Positions 49,421 through 57,574 of a stretch of DNA of 64,000 nt are shown piece after piece; position 1 is the first letter of the stretch; every line of letters begins with the position of its first letter. The position numbers and the translations under genes were made by a program. Under the pieces are notes generated by a model, which saw only the letters and a program-made list of their open reading frames with translations, was not told the DNA's origin and ran no database searches. The stretch covers positions 22,385 to 86,384 of the forward strand of contig NZ_JAFMPN010000019.1 of NCBI RefSeq assembly GCF_017351175.1, given 5' to 3'. This DNA is from Desulfovibrio sp. Huiquan2017. Lineage in GTDB: Bacteria; Desulfobacterota; Desulfovibrionia; Desulfovibrionales; Desulfovibrionaceae.

Positions 49421-50957
49421 AGCGGAAACGCATCCTCTTGATAAATTGGTCGCCGAAATCGGCATCGCCGGTCAAATCCACGCGGGTCAACCCTTCGGGC
49501 AGGGCCTCGGCGAAGGTTCGCGCCGCCGGGTCGGTCAAAAACAGTTCCGTGCCCCTGAGCGACGTATTGCCCGCCTTGACGGTCCGGGCCGCGCAGCCGG
49601 GGGGAATAAAGCCCAGGATCTCCAGGTCGGAAGGGGGGACGTGTTCGCCCAGCGCCCCGGCCAGATATATTTCCTTGAGTGAGCCGGGGCCGATTCCGGC
49701 GGCTTCGAGCAGGGCGGACACGGCCAGGTTGAAGGCCGCCTTGACCTTCAATATTTCCTCCACGTCCGAGGCCGGAAAGCGGATCGCGTCGTTGACAGTG
49801 AAGGCGGGCTCGCCGTCCACTGTCGCCACCCGTTCGGCCAGTCTCGCGGCCAGGGGGGTGGCCCCCGGGGCGAACCGTCCGGATTCGTCCAGCACGCCGT
49901 GGGTGCGCAGGATGGCGGCCAGGGACAGGTAGCCCGTGCCGGTCATCCCCGATCGGCCTGCGTTCGAGTCGTCAAAGTAGCGAGTCTCCAACCCTTTGGG
50001 GGTCAGCCGGAAGCCGGTGACGGCCCCCGGTCCGGCGGTGCGTCCGAAGGACAACCCCACACCTTCCAGGGCCGGGCCCATGGGCACGCTGGCGCACAGC
50101 CGCTTTTCGGGTGACAGGGCCAGGATGAATTCACCGTTGGTGCCCAGGTCGGCCAGCAGAAAGGGGTATTGCGGTGAGCCGCCGTACTCGACGGCGGTCA
50201 GCCCGGCGGACAGGTCGGCCCCGACGAATGGCGCGAGCAGGGGCGGGATGTATGCGGGCGGCAACTCCGCGCCGAGGCGTTTCTCGTCGCCGCCGGAATA
50301 GGACAGCCCGTAGGGCGCGGTCGCCAGTCCGTCTGGCTTTTTGCCGAGCAGGATATAGGTCATGGCCGGGTTGCCGGATATGGCCAGGCCGACGCATTGG
50401 CCGCCCAGGTTGCGCGCGGCGAGCGTGGCCAGCTCGGTGATGTGATCGGTGATCAGGGCGCGGAGCACGAACCGCCCTTCGGCGTCGGCGGCCGCGGCCA
50501 GTCGGGACATGACCTCGGAGCCCATGCCCATCTGCGGATTGAGTTCCCGGCCCGTGGCCACGGGCTCTCCGTCCACCAGGGCTGTCCAGTGGATGGATGT
50601 GGTTCCCAGGTCCACGGCCAGGGCAAAATCGCCGTTCGCCTGTTTGAGGGCGCGCACGGCGCGCGGGCTGCGTACCGGTTCGGGCAGTTCGATCTCGCAT
50701 GGTTCGGACGGGTGCAGGCAGGCCAGCCGCCACCCCTGGTCGAGTTTGTCCCGGCCGAGTTTCTTCAGCTCCTCGCGGCCCGGTTCGGGTGCGTTCGCAA
50801 GGAAGCGCACGCGGCACAGGCCGCATTTCCCCAGGCCCGAGCACAGCGGCACGCCGTGCCACAGCCGGGAGAGAAAGATGGTCCGGGCCAGAGTGTCGCC
50901 CGGATGCGGCTCCAGGGCGAAGCGCTCGCCGTCGAAAGTGTGTATCAGTATGCTCAC
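49410..50957 (-). CDS. Ferredoxin-ASKHA protein, corrinoid activator-like (RACE/RamA group)
   Basis: 515 residues. The N-terminal plant-type 2Fe-2S ferredoxin has ligands Cys39, Cys45, Cys48 and Cys80 (CSGLGKCGLC then RLAC). From about 110 an ASKHA ATPase-fold domain follows, with phosphate loops DLGTTSIHW and LLADLGTNGEF, and a GALGEH block near the end. This order is that of ATP-dependent reductive activators of corrinoid methyltransferase proteins. No methyltransferase gene is adjacent; lip genes follow instead. Target protein is unknown. Confidence 0.82.
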   Translation of the reverse strand: MSILIHTFDGERFALEPHPGDTLARTIFLSRLWHGVPLCSGLGKCGLCRVRFLANAPEPGREELKKLGRDKLDQGWRLACLHPSEPCEIELPEPVRSPRAVRALKQANGDFALAVDLGTTSIHWTALVDGEPVATGRELNPQMGMGSEVMSRLAAAADAEGRFVLRALITDHITELATLAARNLGGQCVGLAISGNPAMTYILLGKKPDGLATAPYGLSYSGGDEKRLGAELPPAYIPPLLAPFVGADLSAGLTAVEYGGSPQYPFLLADLGTNGEFILALSPEKRLCASVPMGPALEGVGLSFGRTAGPGAVTGFRLTPKGLETRYFDDSNAGRSGMTGTGYLSLAAILRTHGVLDESGRFAPGATPLAARLAERVATVDGEPAFTVNDAIRFPASDVEEILKVKAAFNLAVSALLEAAGIGPGSLKEIYLAGALGEHVPPSDLEILGFIPPGCAARTVKAGNTSLRGTELFLTDPAARTFAEALPEGLTRVDLTGDADFGDQFIKRMRFRYVD

Positions 50958-51086
50958 GTCTTCTCCGTAGGGAGGCAGACTAGCCCAAGGCAGTGCCCGT
51001 GTAAACGGCGGGGAACCGCTTGGCGGCCGCCGTGAAGGCTGGTAGGGATTGCAGACGATAAGGAATCAATAAAAAGGAAGGTATTC

Positions 51087-51980
51087 ATGTCCCGGATAAA
51101 GGCCAATGGCATCGACATCGAGTATGATTCGTTCGGCGACGACAAGGGGCCCGCGTTGTTGCTGATTATGGGCGGGGGAAGCCAGATGATCTACTGGGAG
51201 TCCGGATTCTGCAGGATGCTGGCGGAACGGGGATTCCATGTGATCCGTTTCGACAACCGGGACATCGGCCTGTCCACCAAATTCGACGAGGCGGGCGAGC
51301 CCGATATCGCGGCGGCCATGGCCGGTCGGCCCGTGGAGCCCGCCTACACCCTGGAGGACATGGCGGACGACGCCGTGGGCCTGCTCGACGCCCTGGGCAT
51401 CGGCAAGGCCCACATCTGCGGCGCCTCGGTCGGGGGCATGATCGCTCAGGTCGTTGCGTACCGGCATCCGGACCGCGTCCTGAGCCTGACGTCCATCATG
51501 TCGAGCACGGGTAATCCCGAATTGCCCAAGATTGCGGACGACGTCCTGGCCGAGGTGTACAAGCCGATCCCGGCCGAGCGGGAGGCGTTCGTCGCGCACC
51601 AAGTGACCATGTGGCGGAAGCTGTGGAGCCCCGGGTTCCCCTTCGAGGAGGAGCGGTTGCGGCGACTCCTGGGCGAGGGGTTTGACCGGTCCTACTATCC
51701 GCAGGGCATGGCCCGCCAGGGACTGGCCGTCATGGCCCACGGCTATCGAAAGTCCTCCATCGCCTCGATTCAGGCACCCACGCTCGTGATCCACGGCGAC
51801 AGGGATCCCTTCATGTCCGTGGAGGGCGGTCGGGAGACGGCCCAACTCATACCGGGCGCGAAGTTGCTGATTATCAAGGGGATGGGGCACGACCTGCCGA
51901 CGCCGGTCTGGCCGCGCATCGTGGACGCCATGGCCGAACACATGCGGTCGGCGGCCCGGCGGCGATCCGCTCAGGAGTGA
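51087..51980 (+). CDS. Alpha/beta-fold hydrolase
   Basis: 297 residues. The nucleophile elbow is GASVGGMIA, the acid is in HGDRDPFMS and the catalytic His in KGMGHDLP. The start (ANGIDIEYDSFGD ... LLLIMGGG ... FDNRDIGLS) resembles the esterase/haloperoxidase-like branch. The physiological substrate is unknown. AAGGAAGG precedes the ATG; the gene is a single unit divergent from the ferredoxin-ASKHA gene. Confidence 0.87.
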   Translation: MSRIKANGIDIEYDSFGDDKGPALLLIMGGGSQMIYWESGFCRMLAERGFHVIRFDNRDIGLSTKFDEAGEPDIAAAMAGRPVEPAYTLEDMADDAVGLLDALGIGKAHICGASVGGMIAQVVAYRHPDRVLSLTSIMSSTGNPELPKIADDVLAEVYKPIPAEREAFVAHQVTMWRKLWSPGFPFEEERLRRLLGEGFDRSYYPQGMARQGLAVMAHGYRKSSIASIQAPTLVIHGDRDPFMSVEGGRETAQLIPGAKLLIIKGMGHDLPTPVWPRIVDAMAEHMRSAARRRSAQE

Positions 51981-52002
51981 GGGAGGTGGGGGTGAAGGCC
52001 CC

Positions 52003-52797
52003 CTAGCAGCGGTCCATGCGCCGCAGGGCGTCGTGGAGGTGGCTCAACCAGATGTCCACGAGGCAGTCGTATTCGCCCGTCCCCTTGAGCATGGGCTCGC
52101 ATTCGATGCCCGCCTGTTCGAGGCGGCTCTTCCAGCTCGTTGCGGAGTCGCCGACCATGTCGCGGGCGGCGTGCCACCCCGCGCCGAAAAGGAAGGGCAG
52201 GAGGTGCGCCTTTTTCACGCCGTCGGCCCGGAACCGCTCGATGATCGCTTCGATGCCGGGTTCGGCCTCCATGGCCCCCAGGTGCACGGACCGGTCGCGC
52301 TTCTGGAAGGCGCGGTGCAGGGCCTCGTAGTAGACATTGCCGTCGTGTTTGGTGCCGTGGCCCATGAACAGCACGGCGTCATTCTCGCCCTTGCCCTGTT
52401 CGGCGATGGTCAGGACCGCGTCGGCCACTTCGTCGATGCCCGCCTCGCCCGCAACCAGCGGGAAGCCGACCTCCACGCGGTGGAAGCCGCCCTCGCGGAG
52501 TACTCGTTCGTTGGCCAGGCCCAGGAGTTCGTGAAACTCCGTGCCGGGAATGAGGTGCAGGGATTGGACGGCCACGTGGGTCACGCCCTCGTCGAGCAGT
52601 TTGTCCAGGGCGGCGGCCACGGAATCCACCTCTTCGCCCGCCTTTTTCATGTGCCCCCGGATGGTTTTGGAGGTGTAGGCCACGCGCACGGGCAGGTCGG
52701 GATAGGCCGCTTTGACCCGTTGCACGATGTGGGTCAGCGAGGCCATGGCGTTCTTGTGGCGGGAGCCGAAGGCGGCCAGGACGATGGCGGTGCTCAC
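52003..52797 (-). CDS. cbiK: Sirohydrochlorin cobaltochelatase, cytoplasmic form (CbiK-C type)
   Basis: 264 residues, no signal peptide. It inserts Co(II) into sirohydrochlorin in anaerobic cobalamin synthesis. The active-site histidines are in LFMGHGTKHDGN and GAGWHAARDMVGD, and QSLHLIPGTEFHE is the third family block. The GTG start overlaps the preceding TGA (GTGA), showing coupling to the C20-methyltransferase gene. A second, exported CbiK lies at the other end of the same operon. Confidence 0.92.
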   Translation of the reverse strand: MSTAIVLAAFGSRHKNAMASLTHIVQRVKAAYPDLPVRVAYTSKTIRGHMKKAGEEVDSVAAALDKLLDEGVTHVAVQSLHLIPGTEFHELLGLANERVLREGGFHRVEVGFPLVAGEAGIDEVADAVLTIAEQGKGENDAVLFMGHGTKHDGNVYYEALHRAFQKRDRSVHLGAMEAEPGIEAIIERFRADGVKKAHLLPFLFGAGWHAARDMVGDSATSWKSRLEQAGIECEPMLKGTGEYDCLVDIWLSHLHDALRRMDRC

Positions 52798-53507
52798 GAT
52801 TTGTTCCTCTTGACCAGGGCCAGGGAGAAGTAATGCGGCTGGCTGGGGGCGTCCTTGATGTCCATGAGGATGGATTCCTCATCCATGCCCAGGCGGGAGA
52901 CCAGGACCGTGGTGTCGGCCAGGCGGAGTTTGGTCAGCAGGGTGCGGATCTCGTCGAAATTCTTGTATGCCTTGAGGATGACCGCGTTGTCGGCGCAGTT
53001 GAGCTGTTCCTCCAGGCGGGCGGAATCGGCCACGCCCGAGGTGATCAGCAGGGATTCCTTGGATTCGCACAGGACCAGGCCGATGCGTGCGGCGGCGGCG
53101 TGGAAGGAGGTGATGCCCGGAATGGCCCGGAGCCTGAGGTCCGGGTTCATGGCCAGCAGCGTGCGCTGGAGATAGCCGTAGGTCGAGTAGGTCAGGGGGT
53201 CGCCCAGGGTCAGGAAGGCGGCGTCCTCGCCTCGGTCCAGGACTTCGGCCACGAGACGGGCGTTTTCGGACCAGGCGGCCTCCAGGGCATCCTTATCCGT
53301 GGTCATGGGAAAGCCGAGGCGGACGATCTTCACATCGTCCTTGAGGTGCGGCCGGGCGATTGCATAGGCCGTGGAGTAGTCGTTTTTGGTGGAGGCGGCG
53401 GCAAAGATCACGTCCACTTGTCCGAGGACGCGCACGGCCTTGAGGGTGAGCAGTTCCGGGTCGCCGGGGCCGACTCCGATGCCGTAGAGGGTGCCTTTTT
53501 GGGTCAC
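52794..53507 (-). CDS. cobI: Precorrin-2/cobalt-factor II C20-methyltransferase
   Basis: 237-residue SAM-dependent tetrapyrrole methylase. Motifs: GIGVGPGDPELLTLKA, the LTLGDPLTYSTYGYL block, IPGITSFHAAAAR, and VLVSRLGMDEE. It acts directly after CbiK in the anaerobic B12 pathway, so CbiL is an equivalent name. GTG start with a poor ribosome binding site. Confidence 0.93.
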   Translation of the reverse strand: MTQKGTLYGIGVGPGDPELLTLKAVRVLGQVDVIFAAASTKNDYSTAYAIARPHLKDDVKIVRLGFPMTTDKDALEAAWSENARLVAEVLDRGEDAAFLTLGDPLTYSTYGYLQRTLLAMNPDLRLRAIPGITSFHAAAARIGLVLCESKESLLITSGVADSARLEEQLNCADNAVILKAYKNFDEIRTLLTKLRLADTTVLVSRLGMDEESILMDIKDAPSQPHYFSLALVKRNKS

Positions 53508-53576
53508 GATGGATATCCGTTCTGTTTGTGCCGGTAGCCGACTGTGTCTGTTTTGCGCGGGTGCGTCAACTCGGGC

Positions 53577-54470
53577 CTAGGGATGGAGGAAGCGGAATAT
53601 GATGTCGATGCCTTCGAGCAGGCGCAGGGTGGGCCGGGAGACCAGCCGTTCGTCCACCAGGAAGACGTTGCGGGTCAGGACCGCCTTGATGCGCGAGGCG
53701 GCCGGGCTGTTCACGATGTCCCGCACCGAGACGTCGTTCATGGTTCCGCGTTGGGCCAGATAAACGTCGATTTGGGGGCCCTTGCCCAGCAGGCGTTCCA
53801 GGCCGTAGTTCGCGATGTTCGTGCCGTGCCGGGGGCGGGCGTCGGTGGCCACGTTGGTGCCGCCGGCCTTTTCCAGGACGAACAGAGGCATGGAGCCGGG
53901 GGAGAAGGTGGCGGACTTGCTGTGGATGGACTCGAAGAACACGCCGGGCCGTTCGTCCATGGGGATGGTCGCCAGCCGGTCTTCGGCGCGGCTTATGCCC
54001 TCGCGGAAGTCCTCGATCATGTATTCGGCCTGGAGGTCGCGGCCGGTCAGCTTGCCCAGGGTGCGCCAGTAGTCGTACATGGCCTCCACGCTATCGGGCT
54101 GGAGCGAAACCACGGTCACGCCGTGACGCGCAAGGGCGTTCCACAGCCCGGCGTAGGCGCGCATGTGCATGGGCCGGATGAGGATCAGGTCCGGCTTGGT
54201 GGCCAGGAATTTCTCCACTCCGTCGCGGGCGTTGAAGCTCGGTCTGGACAGGGCTGCGGCCGGATAGTCCTCGCTTGTGGACACACCGATGATCTGTTCG
54301 TCCAGGCCGAGGCTGAAGAGGTTCTCGGTGTGTGCGCCGTACAGGGAGATGATCCGGGTGAACGGCTTGTCGAAGGTGATGGTCCGGCCCGAGTCGTCGG
54401 TGATGGCGCGGGCCTGGGCGGTGGAGCAGAAAAGCAGAATGAAGGCGAAGGTGAAGAGAAGGCGTTTCAA
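53577..54470 (-). CDS. ABC transporter periplasmic binding protein (iron/cobalamin type)
   Basis: 297 residues with a signal peptide (LKRLLFTFAFILLFCSTAQA) and a class III binding fold: RIISLYGAHTENLFSLGLDE, DLILIRPMHMRAY, and a long connecting helix. Ligands of this class are siderophores, haem or corrinoids; the riboswitch and neighbours favour a corrinoid or a B12 precursor/cobalt complex. TTG at 54470 is chosen because it overlaps the ATPase stop (TTGA) and is preceded by AAGG. Confidence 0.85.
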   Translation of the reverse strand: MKRLLFTFAFILLFCSTAQARAITDDSGRTITFDKPFTRIISLYGAHTENLFSLGLDEQIIGVSTSEDYPAAALSRPSFNARDGVEKFLATKPDLILIRPMHMRAYAGLWNALARHGVTVVSLQPDSVEAMYDYWRTLGKLTGRDLQAEYMIEDFREGISRAEDRLATIPMDERPGVFFESIHSKSATFSPGSMPLFVLEKAGGTNVATDARPRHGTNIANYGLERLLGKGPQIDVYLAQRGTMNDVSVRDIVNSPAASRIKAVLTRNVFLVDERLVSRPTLRLLEGIDIIFRFLHP

Positions 54471-55252
54471 AATCGGGTTCCTTGGATATAGGCAATATGC
54501 GGTCCGTATTGGGTGTCCAGGACAGCGGCGCGCACGCCGAAGACCGCGAAGATGTTGTCGGGAGTAAGCGTCCGGGACACGTTGCCATAGGCGTGAACGG
54601 TCCCTTTGTCCAGCATGAGGATGGTGTCGCAGTAGCGGGCGGCCAGGTTCAGGTCGTGGAGCACGGCCACCACGGTGCGGCCCGCCCGGGCCAGCCGGGT
54701 CAGTTCCTCCATGGTCGTCATGGCGTGGCGGATGTCCATGGCCGAGGTAGGCTCGTCCATGAGCAGGGCCGGGGTTTCCTGGGCCAGGCCCCGCGCTACG
54801 GCGGTGCGTTGGCGTTCGCCCCCGGACAGGTCGGCCACCGCCCGGCGGCGCAGGTCGAACAGGTCCATGACGGACAGGGCTTGTTCGACGATTTCCAGGT
54901 CGCGGGCCTCGGCCCTGCTGAACCGGGGGATGTGCGGATGCCGCCCCATGAGCACGGTCTCGGCCACGGTGAAGGGGAACCGCAGGGTCTGGTCCTGGGA
55001 GACCAGGGCGCAACGGAGCGCCAGCCGGGCCGGGGGGCAGGCCGAGATGTCCTCGCCGTTGAGACGCACCGCGCCTTCCGTGGGCGCAAGGTGCCCGGCG
55101 AGCAGGTGGAGCAGGGTGGATTTGCCGCTGCCGTTGGGACCTACCACCCCATGCACCAGGCCGGGCGCGAAGTCCAGGGCCAGGCCGTGGAGGACCGGGG
55201 TGTCTCCATAGGCGAAGCCGAGGTCCTGGAGCGAGAAGGTGGCATTATCCAC
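54467..55252 (-). CDS. ABC transporter ATPase, FecE/BtuD type
   Basis: 261 residues. Walker A is GPNGSGKST, the signature LSGGERQR and Walker B ALLMDEPTSAMD. It pairs with the FecCD-type permease whose gene overlaps its GTG start by 8 bases. The C-terminal ~30 residues extend beyond the usual core. Confidence 0.93.
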   Translation of the reverse strand: MDNATFSLQDLGFAYGDTPVLHGLALDFAPGLVHGVVGPNGSGKSTLLHLLAGHLAPTEGAVRLNGEDISACPPARLALRCALVSQDQTLRFPFTVAETVLMGRHPHIPRFSRAEARDLEIVEQALSVMDLFDLRRRAVADLSGGERQRTAVARGLAQETPALLMDEPTSAMDIRHAMTTMEELTRLARAGRTVVAVLHDLNLAARYCDTILMLDKGTVHAYGNVSRTLTPDNIFAVFGVRAAVLDTQYGPHIAYIQGTRF

Positions 55253-56282
55253 GGGCTGGCCTCCGCGACTGGCTGAATATCCAGCAGAAGACCGGGCCGC
55301 CGATGAGGGCGGTGAGCACGCCGATGGGCACCTCGTGGGGCAACAGGGCTCGAGTCACGGTGTCGGCCGCGAGCAGGAGGATGGCCCCGCCCAGGCCGGA
55401 TGCGGGCAGCAGCCAGCGGTTGTCCGGGCCCACGACCATGCGCATGAGATGGGGCACGATGAGCCCGACGAAGCCGATGACGCCGCTCACGGCCACGCAG
55501 ACTGCGCTGACCAGGGAGGCGGTAACCAGCAGGATCAACCGGACTCGGCCGGTGTCCACGCCCAGGCTGCGCGCCGGGCGCGTGCCCAGGCTCATAATGT
55601 TCAGGTCCCGCCCAAAATAGAGGCAGACCGCAAAGGCGAACAGGGTGGCCGCGCCCGCCAGGGCAGCGTCGTTCATGGTCCGGCCCACGAAGCTGCCCAT
55701 GAGCCAGAAGACGATGACCGAGACGCGCTCGTCGGCCAGATATTTGATGAAGCTGATGCCCGCCGAGAGAATGGCCGAGACGATGACCCCGGCCAGGATG
55801 AGCGAGGCCGGGGAGAGTTCGCCGTCCCGGCCGGCCAGCCCGATGACGGCCGCCAGCGTCAGAACCGCGCCCGCGAAGGCCAGGGCCAGGAGCGTGGCCG
55901 GGCCGAAAAAGCTCAGCCCCAGAAGCAGGGCCAGGGCCGCGCCGAAGGCCGCGCCCGAGGATACGCCCAGGGTGAATGGATCGGCCAGGGGGTTGAGGAG
56001 CAGCCCCTGGAAGACCGCGCCCGCCATGGCCAGGCCGAAGCCCACGGCCAGACAAGTCAGGATGCGCGGCACTCGGACGTCGAGGAGGATGCCCGCCGTG
56101 GTCGAGTTCAGGGCGTCCGCCGCCCCCCGCAATCCGCTTGCCAGGCCGTGCAGGACCTCGCTCGGCGGGATGTGGATGACCCCCAGGGCGCAGGCGGCCA
56201 GGGCCAGCCCGGCCAGCGTGGCGGCGAGCAGCCCGACGATCAGACCATTGCGCAATGGAGTGCGGGAGGCGGCGTGGATCAT
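55245..56282 (-). CDS. ABC transporter permease, FecCD/BtuC family
   Basis: 345 residues with about ten membrane helices. RVPRILTCLAVGFGLAMAGA, NPLADPFTLGVSSGAAFGAA, and the ATPase-coupling GFVGLIVPHLMRMVVGPDNR are typical of iron-siderophore/cobalamin permeases. It starts 4 bases after the periplasmic CbiK gene. Confidence 0.94.
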   Translation of the reverse strand: MIHAASRTPLRNGLIVGLLAATLAGLALAACALGVIHIPPSEVLHGLASGLRGAADALNSTTAGILLDVRVPRILTCLAVGFGLAMAGAVFQGLLLNPLADPFTLGVSSGAAFGAALALLLGLSFFGPATLLALAFAGAVLTLAAVIGLAGRDGELSPASLILAGVIVSAILSAGISFIKYLADERVSVIVFWLMGSFVGRTMNDAALAGAATLFAFAVCLYFGRDLNIMSLGTRPARSLGVDTGRVRLILLVTASLVSAVCVAVSGVIGFVGLIVPHLMRMVVGPDNRWLLPASGLGGAILLLAADTVTRALLPHEVPIGVLTALIGGPVFCWIFSQSRRPARG

Positions 56283-56286
56283 ACGG

Positions 56287-57261
56287 TTATTTCACGCCCG
56301 GGCGCGGGGCCATGGCGTCCTTGACGTGGGCCACGTACAGTTCGGCCCAGGCGTCGAGCATGCCCAGGCCGGTCAGGTCCGGGGTGACCTTGTATCCGGC
56401 CTTGGTGAGCTGGACCTTCCACGAGTCGTCCTCGTCGCCGGCCATGTCGTTGGAGGCATGGTCGCCGGCCACGATCATGAACGGCTTGAGCAGGATGTTC
56501 TTCTTGCCCGAATGCTTGAGCGCCACGGCCATGTCGGAGAAGGCGGGGAACCCTTCGACACAGCCGATGTAGATCGGGTAGTCGTAGGTTTCGCGCATGA
56601 CCTTCTGGAATTCCGAGTAGATGCCGGTGGAGAAGTAGTCGTTGCCGTGGCCCATGTAGACCAGGGCGGCGTCCATCTTGCGGGCACGGTCCACATCGGC
56701 TTTCAAGGTCTTGGCCGCAGTGGCCAGATCCTCTGTATAGGGATGAGCCTCGCCGGGCATGCCCAGAGCCGGGCGGCCCAGAGCCAGCCGGACAAAGGGC
56801 GCATGGCGCGGCTTCAGGGTGCGAATGGACCTGAGAGAGCCGACCAGGGTGATCAGGTCGTGGAACTCCTCGCCCGCGAAGACATGCAGGGACTGCACGG
56901 TGATGTCGCGGTAGCCGTCGTTCTGGAGGTCCGCGATGGTCGCCAGGGGGTGCTTGACGTACAGGACTTCCTCGGGGATGTCGGCGTGCGCCTTTTTCCA
57001 GGCCGCGTCGTTCTGGCGCTCCTGCCATATCTTGCGGATGATGTTGGAGGTGAAGGCCAGCCGCACAGGCACGCCGGGGTTGGCCTGTTCCACTTTGGCC
57101 TTGATGTTCAGGATGGATTTGACCGCTTCGGGATAGGAAGTGCCGAAGGCGGCCAGGACCACGGCCTGTTTGGCCGGGCCTTCGTCGTGGTGCCCGGCCT
57201 GGGCCGGGACGGCCAGGAGCAGGGCGAGCAGCAGGAAGACGGCGTTTCTGACGAACGTCAT
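56287..57261 (-). CDS. cbiK: Sirohydrochlorin cobaltochelatase, periplasmic form (CbiK-P type)
   Basis: 324 residues. A signal peptide (MTFVRNAVFLLLALLLAVPA, cleavage after AQA) predicts export. The chelatase fold follows: AAFGTSYPEAV, QSLHVFAGEEFHD, active-site His205 in YMGHGNDYF and His268 in VAGDHASNDM. It matches the periplasmic CbiK described from Desulfovibrio vulgaris, which binds haem and has been proposed to function in metal or tetrapyrrole uptake rather than B12 synthesis. It is the first gene after the riboswitch and directly upstream of the permease. Confidence 0.92.
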   Translation of the reverse strand: MTFVRNAVFLLLALLLAVPAQAGHHDEGPAKQAVVLAAFGTSYPEAVKSILNIKAKVEQANPGVPVRLAFTSNIIRKIWQERQNDAAWKKAHADIPEEVLYVKHPLATIADLQNDGYRDITVQSLHVFAGEEFHDLITLVGSLRSIRTLKPRHAPFVRLALGRPALGMPGEAHPYTEDLATAAKTLKADVDRARKMDAALVYMGHGNDYFSTGIYSEFQKVMRETYDYPIYIGCVEGFPAFSDMAVALKHSGKKNILLKPFMIVAGDHASNDMAGDEDDSWKVQLTKAGYKVTPDLTGLGMLDAWAELYVAHVKDAMAPRPGVK

Positions 57262-57296
57262 GATGTTCTCCGATAAAGGGCGGGTGGGGAAAGAAA

Positions 57297-57330
57297 ATCC
57301 CCTTCCTCTTCGAATTTAGAGGAAGGGGAT
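57297..57330 (-). terminator. Riboswitch-controlled terminator
   Basis: A perfect 13-pair stem (57330-57318 with 57309-57297 on the minus strand) is followed by TTTTCTTT. It lies between the cobalamin aptamer and the cbiK-P ATG and is the likely expression platform. Confidence 0.9.
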
Positions 57331-57394
57331 CCGTATTTTCCCTTCTATACCTCAGCGGCAAGCCCACGTACCACCGCGGCAAGTCCATGTGATC

Positions 57395-57548
57395 GCTCCA
57401 GGCAGGTCTTCCGGCTGGTCCCTCCCGTTTCCGCCTTCCCGGGGCAAGCCCCAGTGGCATGTGTGGAAATGGTTCGGCAGAACGTCACGGCGGCGGGTCC
57501 GCTCCCGATTCGCACGGGATTCCCTATTGAGTCCGAGGACACCTGAAG
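57395..57548 (-). promoter_or_regulatory. Cobalamin riboswitch aptamer
   Basis: Read on the minus strand, the region contains the 5' GGTGTCC arm, GGGAATCCCGTGCGAATC, the AGCGGACCCGCC core, GCCACTGGGGC, GGGAAGGCGG, and the B12 box AGCCGGAAGACCTGCC at 57416-57401. All are in the order known for cobalamin riboswitches. With B12 bound, the downstream terminator should form and shut down the six-gene operon. Confidence 0.95.
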
Positions 57549-57574
57549 ATTGTGAACTATGCTCCGGAGGGCGT

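Noticed and set aside
53577-55013. 478-codon frame joining the binding protein with upstream sequence
   Set aside because: The first half is an off-frame reading of the ABC ATPase gene; the TTG at 54470 followed by a signal peptide is the natural start.
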